NCBI GenBank assembly: GCA_015522475.1
Contig: WAMF01000003.1
Location: forward strand, 1-33,042
Direction of reading: 5' to 3'
Length of the DNA: 33,042 nt
DNA from: Microcaldota archaeon
Lineage (GTDB): Archaea > Micrarchaeota > Micrarchaeia > Anstonellales > J096
Shown in pieces: positions 9,101 through 15,666 of this stretch. How positions within the stretch are numbered: the stretch's first letter is position 1; every line of letters begins with the position of its first letter. The notes below the pieces were generated by a model that was given only the letters and a program-made list of their open reading frames with translations, was not told the origin of the DNA and searched no databases. The position numbers were made by a program, and so were the translations under genes.

Positions 9101-9582
9101 TTCTCCAAAGAAACACCTTTCTCGGCTAAAAATTCTGCAAGTTCTTCTGGTCCTAAGAATAGCTCATGAGCATAAACCCCGCTCTTAGGTGGATTACCAT
9201 GTAGACTCTTAACAACCTTATCATACCAGCGCTTAGCTCTCTTTGCCAATGGGCTCTCCCGAGTAGATTTGTCCAACTTCCGTTCAGACTGAAAAGAAGG
9301 CAATTCTGACGTGTGCTTAGCAGAAAGATCTTTTTGAAGGTTTGTGATTACCCTTTCAAAGAACCCCCTATTATGAATAGCCATACTACCTTTGAATTCC
9401 TCTACAATAGCGGCTTGCACAAGATTGATGAATTCCTTATTAGACATGCCCTGCTTAAACCTGACGAGCTCTCTAGCAAGTGCCTCTGGAGTTGGTTGTC
9501 CTGGAGCTCCTAAGCGGTTAGCTGCTTGCCTTAATTTTTCCCTTATTGCGCTGAATTTAGCATCGCGCATATTAAATTCCAT
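6157..9582 (-). CDS. Very large coiled-coil orphan, 1141 residues
   Basis: I do not recognise this protein. It is hydrophilic, mostly helical and very rich in Lys and Glu, with no signal peptide or membrane segment, so it is probably cytoplasmic or a structural component. Residues ~670-760 form a strongly charged coiled coil (repeats of the type EEEIKREEEEAKKL and KEEEEQ). A Pro-rich linker follows at ~865-900 (ITPPPISKRPLF, KKEPPEPL), and a Glu-rich C-terminal region ends at the stop. The N-terminal ~100 residues contain helical stretches but no catalytic motif I can see. The minus-strand TATA box TTTAAAAA (9607-9615 region) is 27-29 bases upstream of the ATG. AT-rich codon use matches other genes of the block. 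Next to it is the 3' end of tRNA-Pro. It could be a structural or effector-like protein of an integrated element; this is inference. Confidence 0.75.
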   Translation of the reverse strand: MEFNMRDAKFSAIREKLRQAANRLGAPGQPTPEALARELVRFKQGMSNKEFINLVQAAIVEEFKGSMAIHNRGFFERVITNLQKDLSAKHTSELPSFQSERKLDKSTRESPLAKRAKRWYDKVVKSLHGNPPKSGVYAHELFLGPEELAEFLAEKGVSLEKAIADINPQEDQTELKKAKAVAFLPNREYERAKTTLLKLLFLGRDSNFTGLFFSGNDKRFELGFSAWWKKKTKKLPLPIRINFLLETLTELIRDVYEGYATPSAPGEENLYEVKWETIYKEAVDEAINFISQNVFSGSETDSSLSSSSSQFYKAKGEIQEVHTSWFMKTIPANSVFNIFDRLYELPLKAKKNGLRIDKMYLYKYLLNAFNQNSISISKIPSQEIKAVLAYYYLEVLTEIPKEEKNLQALGRESLKDINKSIETLLVLLSNIDSTTQTSKPYSTLTSQHQITMKMMDAAASIEMWVTALKKMKIPAHNSQENLKKELTSFKRLRRLFYHKFAELLFSVVLYNSRHSFLIEKEKASSTISKSITQFSENVISREDLKHLKETKEFYIDGLHWLYVALLDNVDSIFTSIKEATSEIKEDLEKSNLSTYYFEDAKDQIKSFFIFLKNFRIENDLLETILYPLELKGVSKSTSMHKEIKKSVWSKISSFDRQNLETIVAELTSQLMNLYVQVKDIEEEIKREEEEAKKLNEQLKKEEEEQAMPPITDEDIARWEEEMSLEELGEELSEEFKEVEKKIKEGKAEKERQAREAERPDVTKASLFIEEIDKILSLEIPRAFTKSHIDENVLDYFKGQLKDAAKNAIAVSGGHADVKNWLKNRLKQFQYEWPFEDERKRVFEAVKEIFSQYAEGASQENVDQKALGRITPPPISKRPLFNKKEPPEPLVDTSHRPPITLREYTKRLKEIGKIGKQLILGEVDPEVAKRKISAKVFALKERIKGINPDSKLAADLDTITQKMYNNFDNKTRAIMKDQGDYIRTIILPELAKLFIIPENRHYYAMPEMLEQADEGDNDRGQNEPEEFDESVIKATTSMIIKEERRIISDPEEYQKLTDELIYAIPEKGLNYVKEQLASIELSNSEELTEEERVLFDSITETFLSRFTDISAAMSSEELYFAVLKAAARHFYNEEEKSVWISE

Positions 9583-9606
9583 GTTAGTAATGTATGCATA
9601 TAAGTG

Positions 9607-9615
9607 TTTTTAAAT
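9607..9615 (-). promoter_or_regulatory. TATA-like box for the 1141-residue orphan
   Basis: The element (TTTTTAAAT read on plus) is centred about 29 bases before the ATG at 9582; a weaker CTTATATG lies closer. A transcript with almost no leader is predicted. Confidence 0.5.
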
Positions 9616-9730
9616 GTTTGCTAGTGGAGAACCTTAAGAAGAAGTCGTCAAAACAACATATAGGATGTACTTTAGGACATAACTTTTAAAATTACATCAA
9701 GAGAACTTATAAACGCCCAAATTTTTCGAT

Positions 9731-9755
9731 TGAGCCTTTTTTCTAAAAAGGCTCA
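9731..9755. terminator. Perfect 11-bp hairpin touching the tRNA-Pro 3' end
   Basis: TGAGCCTTTTT and AAAAAGGCTCA are perfect inverted repeats separated by three bases. On the minus strand the hairpin starts one base after the mature tRNA 3' end, so it would be the trailer of the tRNA transcript. The stem holds five T's in a row on each strand, but no long U tract follows it. It may act as a terminator, a processing signal, or a scar or attachment structure at the island boundary. Confidence 0.5.
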
Positions 9756-9828
9756 TGGGGCTGCCCGGATTTGAACCGGGATCACCACCGCCCGAAGGTG
9801 GCATGCTACCAGGTTACACCACAGCCCC
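9756..9828 (-). tRNA. tRNA-Pro (anticodon CGG)
   Basis: Read on the minus strand, the 73-base sequence folds as a tRNA. The acceptor stem is GGGGCTG/CAGCCCC with discriminator A. The D arm contains CCTGGTAGC. The anticodon stem CCACC/GGTGG encloses the loop TTCGGGC, so the anticodon is CGG, reading the proline codon CCG. The T arm is CCCGG-TTCAAAT-CCGGG. No intron is seen and CCA is not encoded. The 3' end faces the accessory block at 1-9600, the side on which elements integrating at tRNA 3' ends normally sit. Confidence 0.95.
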
Positions 9829-9838
9829 GAAGATAAAA

Positions 9839-9965
9839 GGCAGGCCGAGGCCAGTAAACACTCAAACCTTAAACACCCATCTTAAGCCAGCAGGTAAAGC
9901 ATCGCCCAACCCGCGCCTAATCCCATTATCAGCTCCAAGCCCCTAGTTTACTACCGGTGCCTGCC
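9839..9965 (-). ncRNA. Possible structured RNA or tRNA leader
   Basis: The 155 bases between tRNA-Pro and the prenyltransferase gene hold no ORF on the minus strand that I believe. They are bounded by GGCAGGC (9839-9845) and its exact complement GCCTGCC (9959-9965), and inside these by a second 7-bp match, AGTAAAC (9853-9859) with GTTTACT (9946-9952). Together these would close a ~127-base RNA with a two-part terminal stem. The minus-strand TATA-like box at 9983-9990 predicts transcription from about 9960, right at the edge of the stem. It could be a free non-coding RNA or the leader of the tRNA-Pro transcript. The loop matches no RNA family I know; a 5S rRNA was considered and rejected. Confidence 0.35.
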
Positions 9966-9982
9966 ATGGTCGTTTCACACCC

Positions 9983-9990
9983 TTTATATA
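9983..9990 (-). promoter_or_regulatory. TATA-like box upstream of the RNA/tRNA-Pro region
   Basis: Minus-strand TATATAAA overlaps the stop codon of the prenyltransferase gene. It is placed about 26 bases before the left arm of the long terminal stem described at 9839-9965. Confidence 0.45.
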
Positions 9991-10940
9991 TGCACAAAAA
10001 CGTTTAAATAGCGCGACATGAGTAAGCCAAGAAGGGCTAAGCCAAAGGCCCAAAGTGTTACCTTCCTATACAATGCCAATGTTTGAGGCAGACCCTTCCC
10101 AAAGAACAAAATGCCCGCTGCATAGGAAAGCATGCCTAGAACAATGACAAGCGTAATAAGCGCGACTATAGAAGAGAGCTCAAGCATAAAGAGCCAAAGG
10201 GCTAAAGCAAGCCCTGCTATAAAGGACGTTAAAGCCAAATAAATGGCATTTTTCTTACCGACAAGAGCTGGCAAGGTCTTCGCCTTTCGAGCCTTAACGT
10301 CTCCTTCTACGTCCTCAACATCCTTCACAATCTCTCGACTGAGACCCAATAGAAAAGCTATTCCCCCAAGAAGAAATAACTCGACATTCTGCGCCCCGAC
10401 TATGGCAGAGGCAAAGAAAAAAGGCACAGCCATAGAAAGTGCTATGAATGCGTTGCCTAGGAAAGGCATGTTTTTGAGACGGGCATCGTAGAGATAAGCT
10501 AAGAATGCAAAGAAAGCGGCTATTGCAAAAGCAGTGCTCCCAAGAGGATACGCGAGTAAAACACCTAAGACGAGAAAAAACCATCCTAAGAGCCAGGCAG
10601 CTTTAACAGAGATCTCGCCATTGACAAGAGGGCGCTCTTCTCTGCCGTTTAACTTGTCTGCTTCTACGTCGTAAACGTCGTTCAATGCAAAAGCCCCCAT
10701 CTCTATAAATAAAGGCGAGAGAAGCGATAAAAGCAGCAAATGGAGAAGTGGAAAAGAGCCAAGAATAGCAAAAGCCAAAAATACAGCCAAGCTCAGCATA
10801 AGCCCGTGGCCTAACCTAAACAGACGCCAATAAGCGGAGAGTGGGCCTTTCCTTTCATCTGCCTTTCCTATTGCAGTTATGACAGTATTCCCCTCAGCTT
10901 TATAGCCTTTACCCTTCTGTGATTTCTTTGTAGAGCTCAT
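9984..10940 (-). CDS. UbiA-family prenyltransferase, probably digeranylgeranylglyceryl phosphate synthase
   Basis: A ~318-residue polytopic membrane protein with UbiA-family motifs. The first Asp-rich motif is NDVYDVEADKLN followed by REERPLVNGEIS. YDARLKN follows, and the second Asp-rich motif is DVEDVEGDVKARKAKTLP; the two Asp motifs bind Mg-diphosphate. Eight or so hydrophobic helices follow a basic N-terminus. In archaea this family member usually transfers the second geranylgeranyl chain to make the ether-lipid core, and that is the favoured role here. Quinone or heme prenylation cannot be excluded without alignment. I chose the ATG at 10940; an upstream start at 10964 is possible. Either way it overlaps the 3' end of the RIO1 gene by about 30 bases, so the two are probably translationally coupled. 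Confidence 0.8.
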   Translation of the reverse strand: MSSTKKSQKGKGYKAEGNTVITAIGKADERKGPLSAYWRLFRLGHGLMLSLAVFLAFAILGSFPLLHLLLLSLLSPLFIEMGAFALNDVYDVEADKLNGREERPLVNGEISVKAAWLLGWFFLVLGVLLAYPLGSTAFAIAAFFAFLAYLYDARLKNMPFLGNAFIALSMAVPFFFASAIVGAQNVELFLLGGIAFLLGLSREIVKDVEDVEGDVKARKAKTLPALVGKKNAIYLALTSFIAGLALALWLFMLELSSIVALITLVIVLGMLSYAAGILFFGKGLPQTLALYRKVTLWAFGLALLGLLMSRYLNVFVHI

Positions 10941-11619
10941 CTGTATCAACATCCAAAGCCACATACTTCTTAAAAAACTGTGTGATATGCTCGAGGTCGC
11001 GCCTCAGGAATACATGGGCCTTCGGGTGCTCGAGAACGACGCCTTGGGCAAAATCTATGAGATAGGGCTTTTCTCCCAATAGAATATTGAACTCGCTGAG
11101 ATCGCCATGCACCAAACCAGCCCTATAAAGCTTCTTTACATCGTCGACAATAGAGAAAAAATCTGCCTCTTCGAGCTCTTTACCCACTTTATATAAGGGG
11201 GGATAGGACAAGCCATCTCTGCCTAAAAAAGACATGACAAGCACATTTTTTACTTGATAGATGGGCAAAGGGGCTCTTACATGGGCTTTCTCTGCTATGG
11301 CCAGATTCTTGAATTCCTTCTTCGTAAACGCGTACACGACGTCAGAGAGCTTCTTCTTAACAAGGGGGAAACGTGGGTCGCCTTCTATATATTCCATCCT
11401 ATGAATAAATGAAGAGGTTTCAATCTTGTATATCTTGACTACTACAAATGCACCGTCGGGTGTTGTTGCCCTGTAGACATTGGCCTCTTTGCCAGTAGAT
11501 ACAGGAAAATCCACGTGGTCTATGATACCTTTCTTCAACACTTTAACAAGTGCAAGAAGAGACCGCCTGTCGAATACATTATTCTCTATCTTCCAGCGTT
11601 CTCTCTTTTCTTCACTCAT
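10909..11619 (-). CDS. rio1: RIO1-type serine/threonine protein kinase
   Basis: A 236-residue atypical kinase of the RIO family, involved in maturation of the small ribosomal subunit. Visible motifs are the nucleotide-binding loop STGKEANVYRA, the catalytic Lys in FVVVKIYKIET, the catalytic loop LVHGDLSEFNILL (Asp and Asn present) and the metal-binding LIDFAQGV. FLRRDLEHITQFFKK near the C-terminus is typical of RIO1. All catalytic residues are intact. The ATG at 11619 is preceded by GTGAGGG as a ribosome-binding site. The 3' end overlaps the prenyltransferase gene. Pairing of a ribosome-biogenesis kinase with a lipid gene is probably just compact gene packing. Confidence 0.92.
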   Translation of the reverse strand: MSEEKRERWKIENNVFDRRSLLALVKVLKKGIIDHVDFPVSTGKEANVYRATTPDGAFVVVKIYKIETSSFIHRMEYIEGDPRFPLVKKKLSDVVYAFTKKEFKNLAIAEKAHVRAPLPIYQVKNVLVMSFLGRDGLSYPPLYKVGKELEEADFFSIVDDVKKLYRAGLVHGDLSEFNILLGEKPYLIDFAQGVVLEHPKAHVFLRRDLEHITQFFKKYVALDVDTDELYKEITEG

Positions 11620-11758
11620 AGTTTGCCCTCACGCTTTTACTTCTTTATCGTTTATGTTATTACGCTATTATACTATACTCTGCGACGATCTTCCGTTCAA
11701 CCCTAAAACCTCTTATTTGTCCTACTTTACAAACCAAACCAATAAAATGACACACCAT

Positions 11759-11780
11759 TGACCAAAAGCTGACCAAAAGC
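11759..11780. repeat. Tandem 11-bp repeat
   Basis: TGACCAAAAGC occurs twice head-to-tail in the 210-base gap between aIF1A and RIO1. Apart from the promoter region of RIO1 I see nothing else in this gap. Confidence 0.7.
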
Positions 11781-11831
11781 CAAACTAGCGACATGCAAAG
11801 CAAGCCCTTATCAAACAACCCTTTAAAGAGG

Positions 11832-12152
11832 TCAGAAATCCTCTAAATAACCTCTCTTCTTTAACCATTCAACCTCAAGAGGCCTGTATCTCCAGAGTAT
11901 GTCACCTTTACTCTCGCCCTCCACAGTCCAAGGCTTTACTATAACATAATCGTTTTCCCTTACCCACACACGTCGTTTAAGCCTGCCGGGCACTCTACAG
12001 ACACGCTCTTTACCATCTTCGCAAAGACAGGCGAAACGCGCGCCTCCAAGCTCTGCTGTAACAATGGCAAACATCTCCCCGTCTCTCTGCCGAGGCAGCT
12101 TAACTCGCTTAATCTCTTCCACTTGTCCCGCAGAGTTATTTTGCCTTCTCAT
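11832..12152 (-). CDS. eif1A: Translation initiation factor aIF1A
   Basis: A 106-residue OB-fold (S1-like) factor that occupies the ribosomal A site during initiation. Family signatures are GEMFAIVTAELGGARFACLCEDGKERVCRVPGR, the basic RRVWVRENDYVIVKPW, and the C-terminal WRYRPLEVEWLKKRGYL. The start is the ATG at 12152: its A-T-G-A overlaps the stop of aIF2-beta, and GGAGG lies about 11 bases upstream. An upstream in-frame ATG would extend into aIF2-beta and lacks support. The adjacent, translationally coupled aIF2-beta gene fits joint expression of initiation factors. Confidence 0.93.
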   Translation of the reverse strand: MRRQNNSAGQVEEIKRVKLPRQRDGEMFAIVTAELGGARFACLCEDGKERVCRVPGRLKRRVWVRENDYVIVKPWTVEGESKGDILWRYRPLEVEWLKKRGYLEDF

Positions 12153-12688
12153 TTTTTTAGAGGCCTCCTTGCACCGCATGCTTCACATACGAGGTAATGC
12201 ACACCCTCAATATTAACGATTTTTGTATCTGGCTTGCCACACTCATGGCACAACACATAGTAATCAACGAAGAGTTCCATTTTCTTCTGAAAGAGGCCTC
12301 GTTTCACGCGCTTCTGCAGTATTAAGCGCTTCCCCTCTATACGCGCAGGAGCACCAAACTCCCTACTTATAAACTTAGCCACAAGCTCAGGCTCTCTCCT
12401 CACCTTCTCGCAAAACGTCGAAAAATTCCTGAATACGGTTCTGTTGCCTTCGACGGTTACATCAACTACGGGCATCTGGAAACGCTCAGCACTTCCCTTA
12501 CGCTTGCTTGAGAGCTCCTTGTAGAGCTCATCCAGCATAAAGTCATAAGACGGCAAAGAAGAGTTGGATGCTGCAGAAGATGGAATAGCAGAGTTGGAGC
12601 TAACCTTAGCAGCCTTGACAGTAGCTTTTCCCTTCTTGGATGAATGTGATGAGCTAGCGACATGGCTAACCTTCTTTTTTGACGACAT
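12149..12688 (-). CDS. eif2b: Translation initiation factor aIF2 subunit beta
   Basis: A 179-residue beta subunit of the heterotrimer that delivers initiator tRNA. An N-terminal Ser/Lys/Ala-rich stretch of ~45 residues is longer and more low-complexity than usual. The core begins around YDFMLDELYKEL and includes MPVVDVTVEGNRTVFRNF and the helical KVRREPELVAKFISREFG. The C-terminus holds a zinc ribbon with two CxxC pairs (CHECG and CEACG). The ATG at 12688 lies 27 bases from a palindromic TATA box shared with the divergent proteasome gene, so the transcript should be leaderless; an in-frame upstream ATG at 12811 would run through that gene's start and is rejected. Its stop overlaps the aIF1A start. 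Confidence 0.92.
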   Translation of the reverse strand: MSSKKKVSHVASSSHSSKKGKATVKAAKVSSNSAIPSSAASNSSLPSYDFMLDELYKELSSKRKGSAERFQMPVVDVTVEGNRTVFRNFSTFCEKVRREPELVAKFISREFGAPARIEGKRLILQKRVKRGLFQKKMELFVDYYVLCHECGKPDTKIVNIEGVHYLVCEACGARRPLKK

Positions 12689-12710
12689 AGCCTTCCTTTC
12701 TATAAGAGGG

Positions 12711-12719
12711 TTTTTAAAA
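12711..12719. promoter_or_regulatory. Shared divergent TATA box (aIF2-beta / proteasome)
   Basis: TTTTTAAAA is nearly palindromic. Counting 26 bases from its centre gives 12689 on the minus side, one base before the aIF2-beta ATG, and 12741 on the plus side, nine bases before the proteasome ATG, with GGTGAG as the first bases of that leader. No second box is seen in the 61-base gap. Confidence 0.6.
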
Positions 12720-12749
12720 GTTATGGCATCACATACTTGCGGTGAGAAT

Positions 12750-13421
12750 ATGAAAGCAGAAGCGCCATCTTCGATGGAAGGTGTAGGTGTCAGCACGTTC
12801 AAGACGGGCACTACGACAGTAGGTATAACAGCTAAAGACGCTGTGATTCTTGGGGCAGATAAGCGTGTGACGATGGGTAACTATATACATAGCAGGGAAA
12901 TCACGAAGATTATTCCCTTTGCAGAACATCTCGCTATGACGTTATCCGGCTCGGTTGGTGACAACCAAATGCTAGGTAGATGGATGGCCATGGAAGCCCG
13001 AAGATATGAGCTGGAGAACGGCGAGATTATCTCTCCAAACGCGGCAGCCACAATGCTCGCCAATATACTCTCGAGCCATAGGTATTATCCCTTCTGGGTT
13101 ATGAACCTCCTAGCAGGATACTATAAAGGGAAGGCCTATTTATACAGTATAGATATGATCGGCGGTGTGACACTGGAAAAAGTGACTAGCAGCGGCTCGG
13201 GCAGCCTCATAGCCTTTGGTATCTTGGACGAAGGCTACAAAGAAAACATGAACTGGAAAGATGCTGTTAAATTAGCTGTGAGGGCCATAAACTCGGCCAT
13301 GAATAGAGACTCTGCAAGCGGAGATGGTGTGAATATACTCGTAATAGATGAGAAAGGCTACAGGTTTTTGTCAAAGGAAGAAATAGAAAAGATTACAAAA
13401 GAGAAAGTAGCAGCGAAGTAG
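12750..13421 (+). CDS. psmB: 20S proteasome beta subunit
   Basis: A 223-residue precursor of the catalytic proteasome subunit. A ~20-residue propeptide ends in Gly before the catalytic threonine (TG|TTTVG, Thr at residue 21). Counting from that Thr, Asp17 (GADKR) and Lys33 (REITK) are in the expected places, and the SGSGS and SASGD motifs complete the active site. All catalytic residues are therefore intact. I chose the ATG at 12750 because the predicted transcription start leaves a short leader containing GGTGAG; an ATG at 12723 lies upstream of the predicted transcript start. The alpha subunit is not in this window. Confidence 0.95.
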   Translation: MKAEAPSSMEGVGVSTFKTGTTTVGITAKDAVILGADKRVTMGNYIHSREITKIIPFAEHLAMTLSGSVGDNQMLGRWMAMEARRYELENGEIISPNAAATMLANILSSHRYYPFWVMNLLAGYYKGKAYLYSIDMIGGVTLEKVTSSGSGSLIAFGILDEGYKENMNWKDAVKLAVRAINSAMNRDSASGDGVNILVIDEKGYRFLSKEEIEKITKEKVAAK

Positions 13422-13562
13422 CACGTGAGCATCAAAAGGCTTAGCCAAGCTTATCAAATCTATTCTACGCTACGGGCACCTTAATCTTTCTTTGCCCTCT
13501 TTGTTTTATTCTTTTTGTTTTACTCACTTCAGTTAAGCGCGGCTCGGCCTTTTCCATATCCC

Positions 13563-13595
13563 CTTTATTACCTTTTTTGCTTTATTACCTTTTTT
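13563..13595 (+). terminator. T-rich tandem repeat, probable terminator of psmB
   Basis: The 16-mer CTTTATTACCTTTTTT occurs twice with a period of 17 bases inside a 275-base pyrimidine-rich gap between convergent genes. Successive T runs are typical archaeal termination signals for plus-strand transcripts. Nothing else is recognisable in the gap. Confidence 0.45.
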
Positions 13596-13696
13596 CGTTT
13601 TCCTCCGCTTTTTCTTCATTCTCCTTTCGGCCTTCTTTCCTATCCCATTTTCTCTTCCAGCTATCACAAGGCTATCGCAAGGCCATTAAGAGAAGA

Positions 13697-14893
13697 TTAA
13701 GGTTTTTTAGCCAACACGACGCTTTCCCTAACGCGATAAGTCTTGCCTTTTATCCTTGTCTTTCTCACAAGGCCCACCACAATTTTTACATCTTCGAAGC
13801 TCAGCGACTCTGCCATCTCAGCTACATGCTCATCCACTGCAATATGCTCGGCGTTTATGACGGCGTTGCTCACATTGTAAGCCACGACAGCCTTAGGAGT
13901 GAGCACTCTGTAAAATTCTTTCCAAACCTGTTGTGTAGCGGTGAAATAAGCGTTGGCAGCCATCTCTTTGTACTGACCAAAACTGCCCTTTATGCAAATG
14001 AATGAAGGAAACAAGCGCTTTCTGACGAGAGAGGTCACGCGCTCATCTAAATAAAGGAGAGAAAGCTCTAATCCATAAATCTTTGAATAGTCTACATTGT
14101 TGAGATAAGGTGGAGAGGTTATTATTGCATCGACAGTCTTGTCTGCTAAAGGCATGGCTCGCGCATCACCTAATTCAGCTCTCTGCTCAGCACAGCGTTT
14201 CCCCGCTTTTTTTATGTCTACCGACATGCGCTTAGCCGCACGTTTTAGGGCTGAAAAGACATCCATGGCATGCTTTCTCTTGCTTATCTTAAGGACACCG
14301 CCGTCTTTAATCACAAGAGATGTCAACGGAACAATGGAAAGCACAGCTAACAAAAAAAGGTCACGTATGCGCTGCTCTTCTATACTCTCCAGCCAGCGTC
14401 GAAGAAATAAGAGCTTCTCTGCATTCTTCCTCGGAAACGCCTTCTTAGGTGGGAAGAGCTCAAACTTCCACGCGCCCATCTCAGCCTTGCTTGGCTCTTT
14501 ATAGGCCAGCTTCGCTGCCTTCACATATTCAAGCAGTTTTGCCCCATCTTCATCTTCATAGCTTCTTGTCTTCACTTCGCTCACAAAAACAGAAAGTGGC
14601 GAAACATCCAAGCCTATAGCCTTTTTGCATTCCTCATCAGCAGCTAGCAGCGTCGTTCCACTGCCCATAAAAGGATCGAGAACTAGTTCTGCTTTTTTGG
14701 CGTAGCGCTCTAAAAACCAATGAACCAATTGAGGCGAAAAGCCCTCCTTGTAGTGAAACCACCTATAAATAGGAAGTCTATCTGCTTCCTTAAACGTAAA
14801 GTACCTGCCTAGAGAAAGTTCGTTTACCAATTCCACATACTTTGTATTCAGAAGAGCCTTTTTAAGTGTTTGCAACCCGTTTGGAAAGGCCAC
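13697..14893 (-). CDS. SAM-dependent methyltransferase, DNA N4/N6-methylase type
   Basis: A 398-residue class I methyltransferase. SAM-binding motif I is LDPFMGSGTT (residues 73-81), preceded by the substrate-side segment RWFHYKEGFSP. Catalytic motif IV is IITSPPYLNNVDYS at about residues 256-270; TSPPY is typical of N4-cytosine methylases but also occurs in N6-adenine and some RNA enzymes. The order is motif I before motif IV with about 180 residues between, where a target-recognition region could sit. No restriction endonuclease lies next to it, so it may be an orphan DNA methylase or an RNA enzyme. Translation starts at GTG 14893, preceded by GAGGGG; no ATG start is available. Confidence 0.75.
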   Translation of the reverse strand: MAFPNGLQTLKKALLNTKYVELVNELSLGRYFTFKEADRLPIYRWFHYKEGFSPQLVHWFLERYAKKAELVLDPFMGSGTTLLAADEECKKAIGLDVSPLSVFVSEVKTRSYEDEDGAKLLEYVKAAKLAYKEPSKAEMGAWKFELFPPKKAFPRKNAEKLLFLRRWLESIEEQRIRDLFLLAVLSIVPLTSLVIKDGGVLKISKRKHAMDVFSALKRAAKRMSVDIKKAGKRCAEQRAELGDARAMPLADKTVDAIITSPPYLNNVDYSKIYGLELSLLYLDERVTSLVRKRLFPSFICIKGSFGQYKEMAANAYFTATQQVWKEFYRVLTPKAVVAYNVSNAVINAEHIAVDEHVAEMAESLSFEDVKIVVGLVRKTRIKGKTYRVRESVVLAKKP

Positions 14894-14956
14894 AAGCCCC
14901 TCAAGAGCTACTACGATTTACCGCGATTTACTTCACGACATATCTTCATACACACT

Positions 14957-15607
14957 CTACCCTTTGCTTACTTTACCTAAACCTTTACCTAGGCGAAGAG
15001 CAATGGTTATCCTATAGAGGCGCTTGCCTTCCTTCTGTGTGTGCAGCTTCCTGCTGAGCTTATAATCCTTTATGCGTTTATCGGCCAAAAATTGAATTAA
15101 AACTTTGGACGAGCCCACGTATATGTCCATGCCTTCTTTTTTCTCGTCTGTCTTAGTTATAAACGTCTTGCCCCTTGCGTATCTGATGAATTCGTTCGCG
15201 AGTTTTCTTTGCTTATACCTATCGCCCCTCAACTGAAACACAGCTTCATAATAACCGCCGTGCTCTCTAGAGCAGGAAGGGCAGAGCACCTTCTCTATTT
15301 TAACCTGGAGAGGAAAAGTGTATTCGAACTCTTTGCCGCCGTTTCCTTCGACAAACACATGAACTTTGCCTTCATCTAAGTCATAGAAGGCCCGCTTAAA
15401 CTCCCCCTTGACCTTCGAGGCCACGTATGCCTCGAGCTCCTCTCTGCTCATATGCTGCCACTTGCCACCGACGAAGAATTTATGGCAAGCCCTACACTGC
15501 TTTATAGTTATGGGTTTAGGCAACTTAACAACTGGATTATAGCAAGAGCTGCACAGAAGGCCTATCTCTGCTGGCCTCTTTCCACACTTTATACAAACAT
15601 CAACCAC
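14957..15607 (-). CDS. NMD3-family 60S/50S export-adaptor homologue
   Basis: A 216-residue homologue of the N-terminal part of NMD3, which in eukaryotes binds the large ribosomal subunit; archaeal versions are shorter and probably act in large-subunit assembly. The zinc-binding pairs are CIKC, CSSC, CRAC and CPSC, in the NMD3 order. These are followed by the mixed alpha/beta region (QLRGDRYKQRKLANEFIRYA) and a C-terminal basic segment. The start is GTG at 15607: a TATA-like box is centred 26 bases upstream, and an earlier ATG at 15694 would run into the divergent RuBisCO gene. It is predicted to be leaderless. Confidence 0.85.
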   Translation of the reverse strand: MVDVCIKCGKRPAEIGLLCSSCYNPVVKLPKPITIKQCRACHKFFVGGKWQHMSREELEAYVASKVKGEFKRAFYDLDEGKVHVFVEGNGGKEFEYTFPLQVKIEKVLCPSCSREHGGYYEAVFQLRGDRYKQRKLANEFIRYARGKTFITKTDEKKEGMDIYVGSSKVLIQFLADKRIKDYKLSRKLHTQKEGKRLYRITIALRLGKGLGKVSKG

Positions 15608-15628
15608 GAAGAGAAAGGCATGCGAAAG

Positions 15629-15637
15629 CTTAAAAAA
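15629..15637. promoter_or_regulatory. Shared divergent TATA box (NMD3 / RuBisCO)
   Basis: CTTAAAAAA is centred at 15633. Twenty-six bases to the left is the NMD3 GTG at 15607. Twenty-six to the right is 15659, leaving an 8-base RuBisCO leader with GGTG. No other box lies in the 59-base gap. Confidence 0.5.
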
Positions 15638-15666
15638 GGGCTCTCTCAAAAGGCGTTGGTGTAAGC

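Noticed and set aside
9755-9946. Open frame on the plus strand through tRNA-Pro and the gap beyond it
   Set aside because: It is the antisense of the tRNA (its peptide LPGFEPGS is the usual false translation of a T arm) and has no start signals.
9839-9965. 5S rRNA, suggested by ~120-base size and a terminal stem
   Set aside because: The conserved internal 5S segments (CCCAUCCCGAAC-like loop and AGUUAAG) are missing on both strands.
12564-12749. Long N-terminal extension of the proteasome beta subunit
   Set aside because: It would run antisense through aIF2-beta; the promoter position supports ATG 12750 and a normal short propeptide.
13515-14005. Plus-strand frames in the pyrimidine-rich gap and antisense to the methyltransferase
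   Set aside because: Phe/Leu/Ser-rich translation of a T/C-rich terminator region and antisense codons; no ribosome-binding site or promoter.
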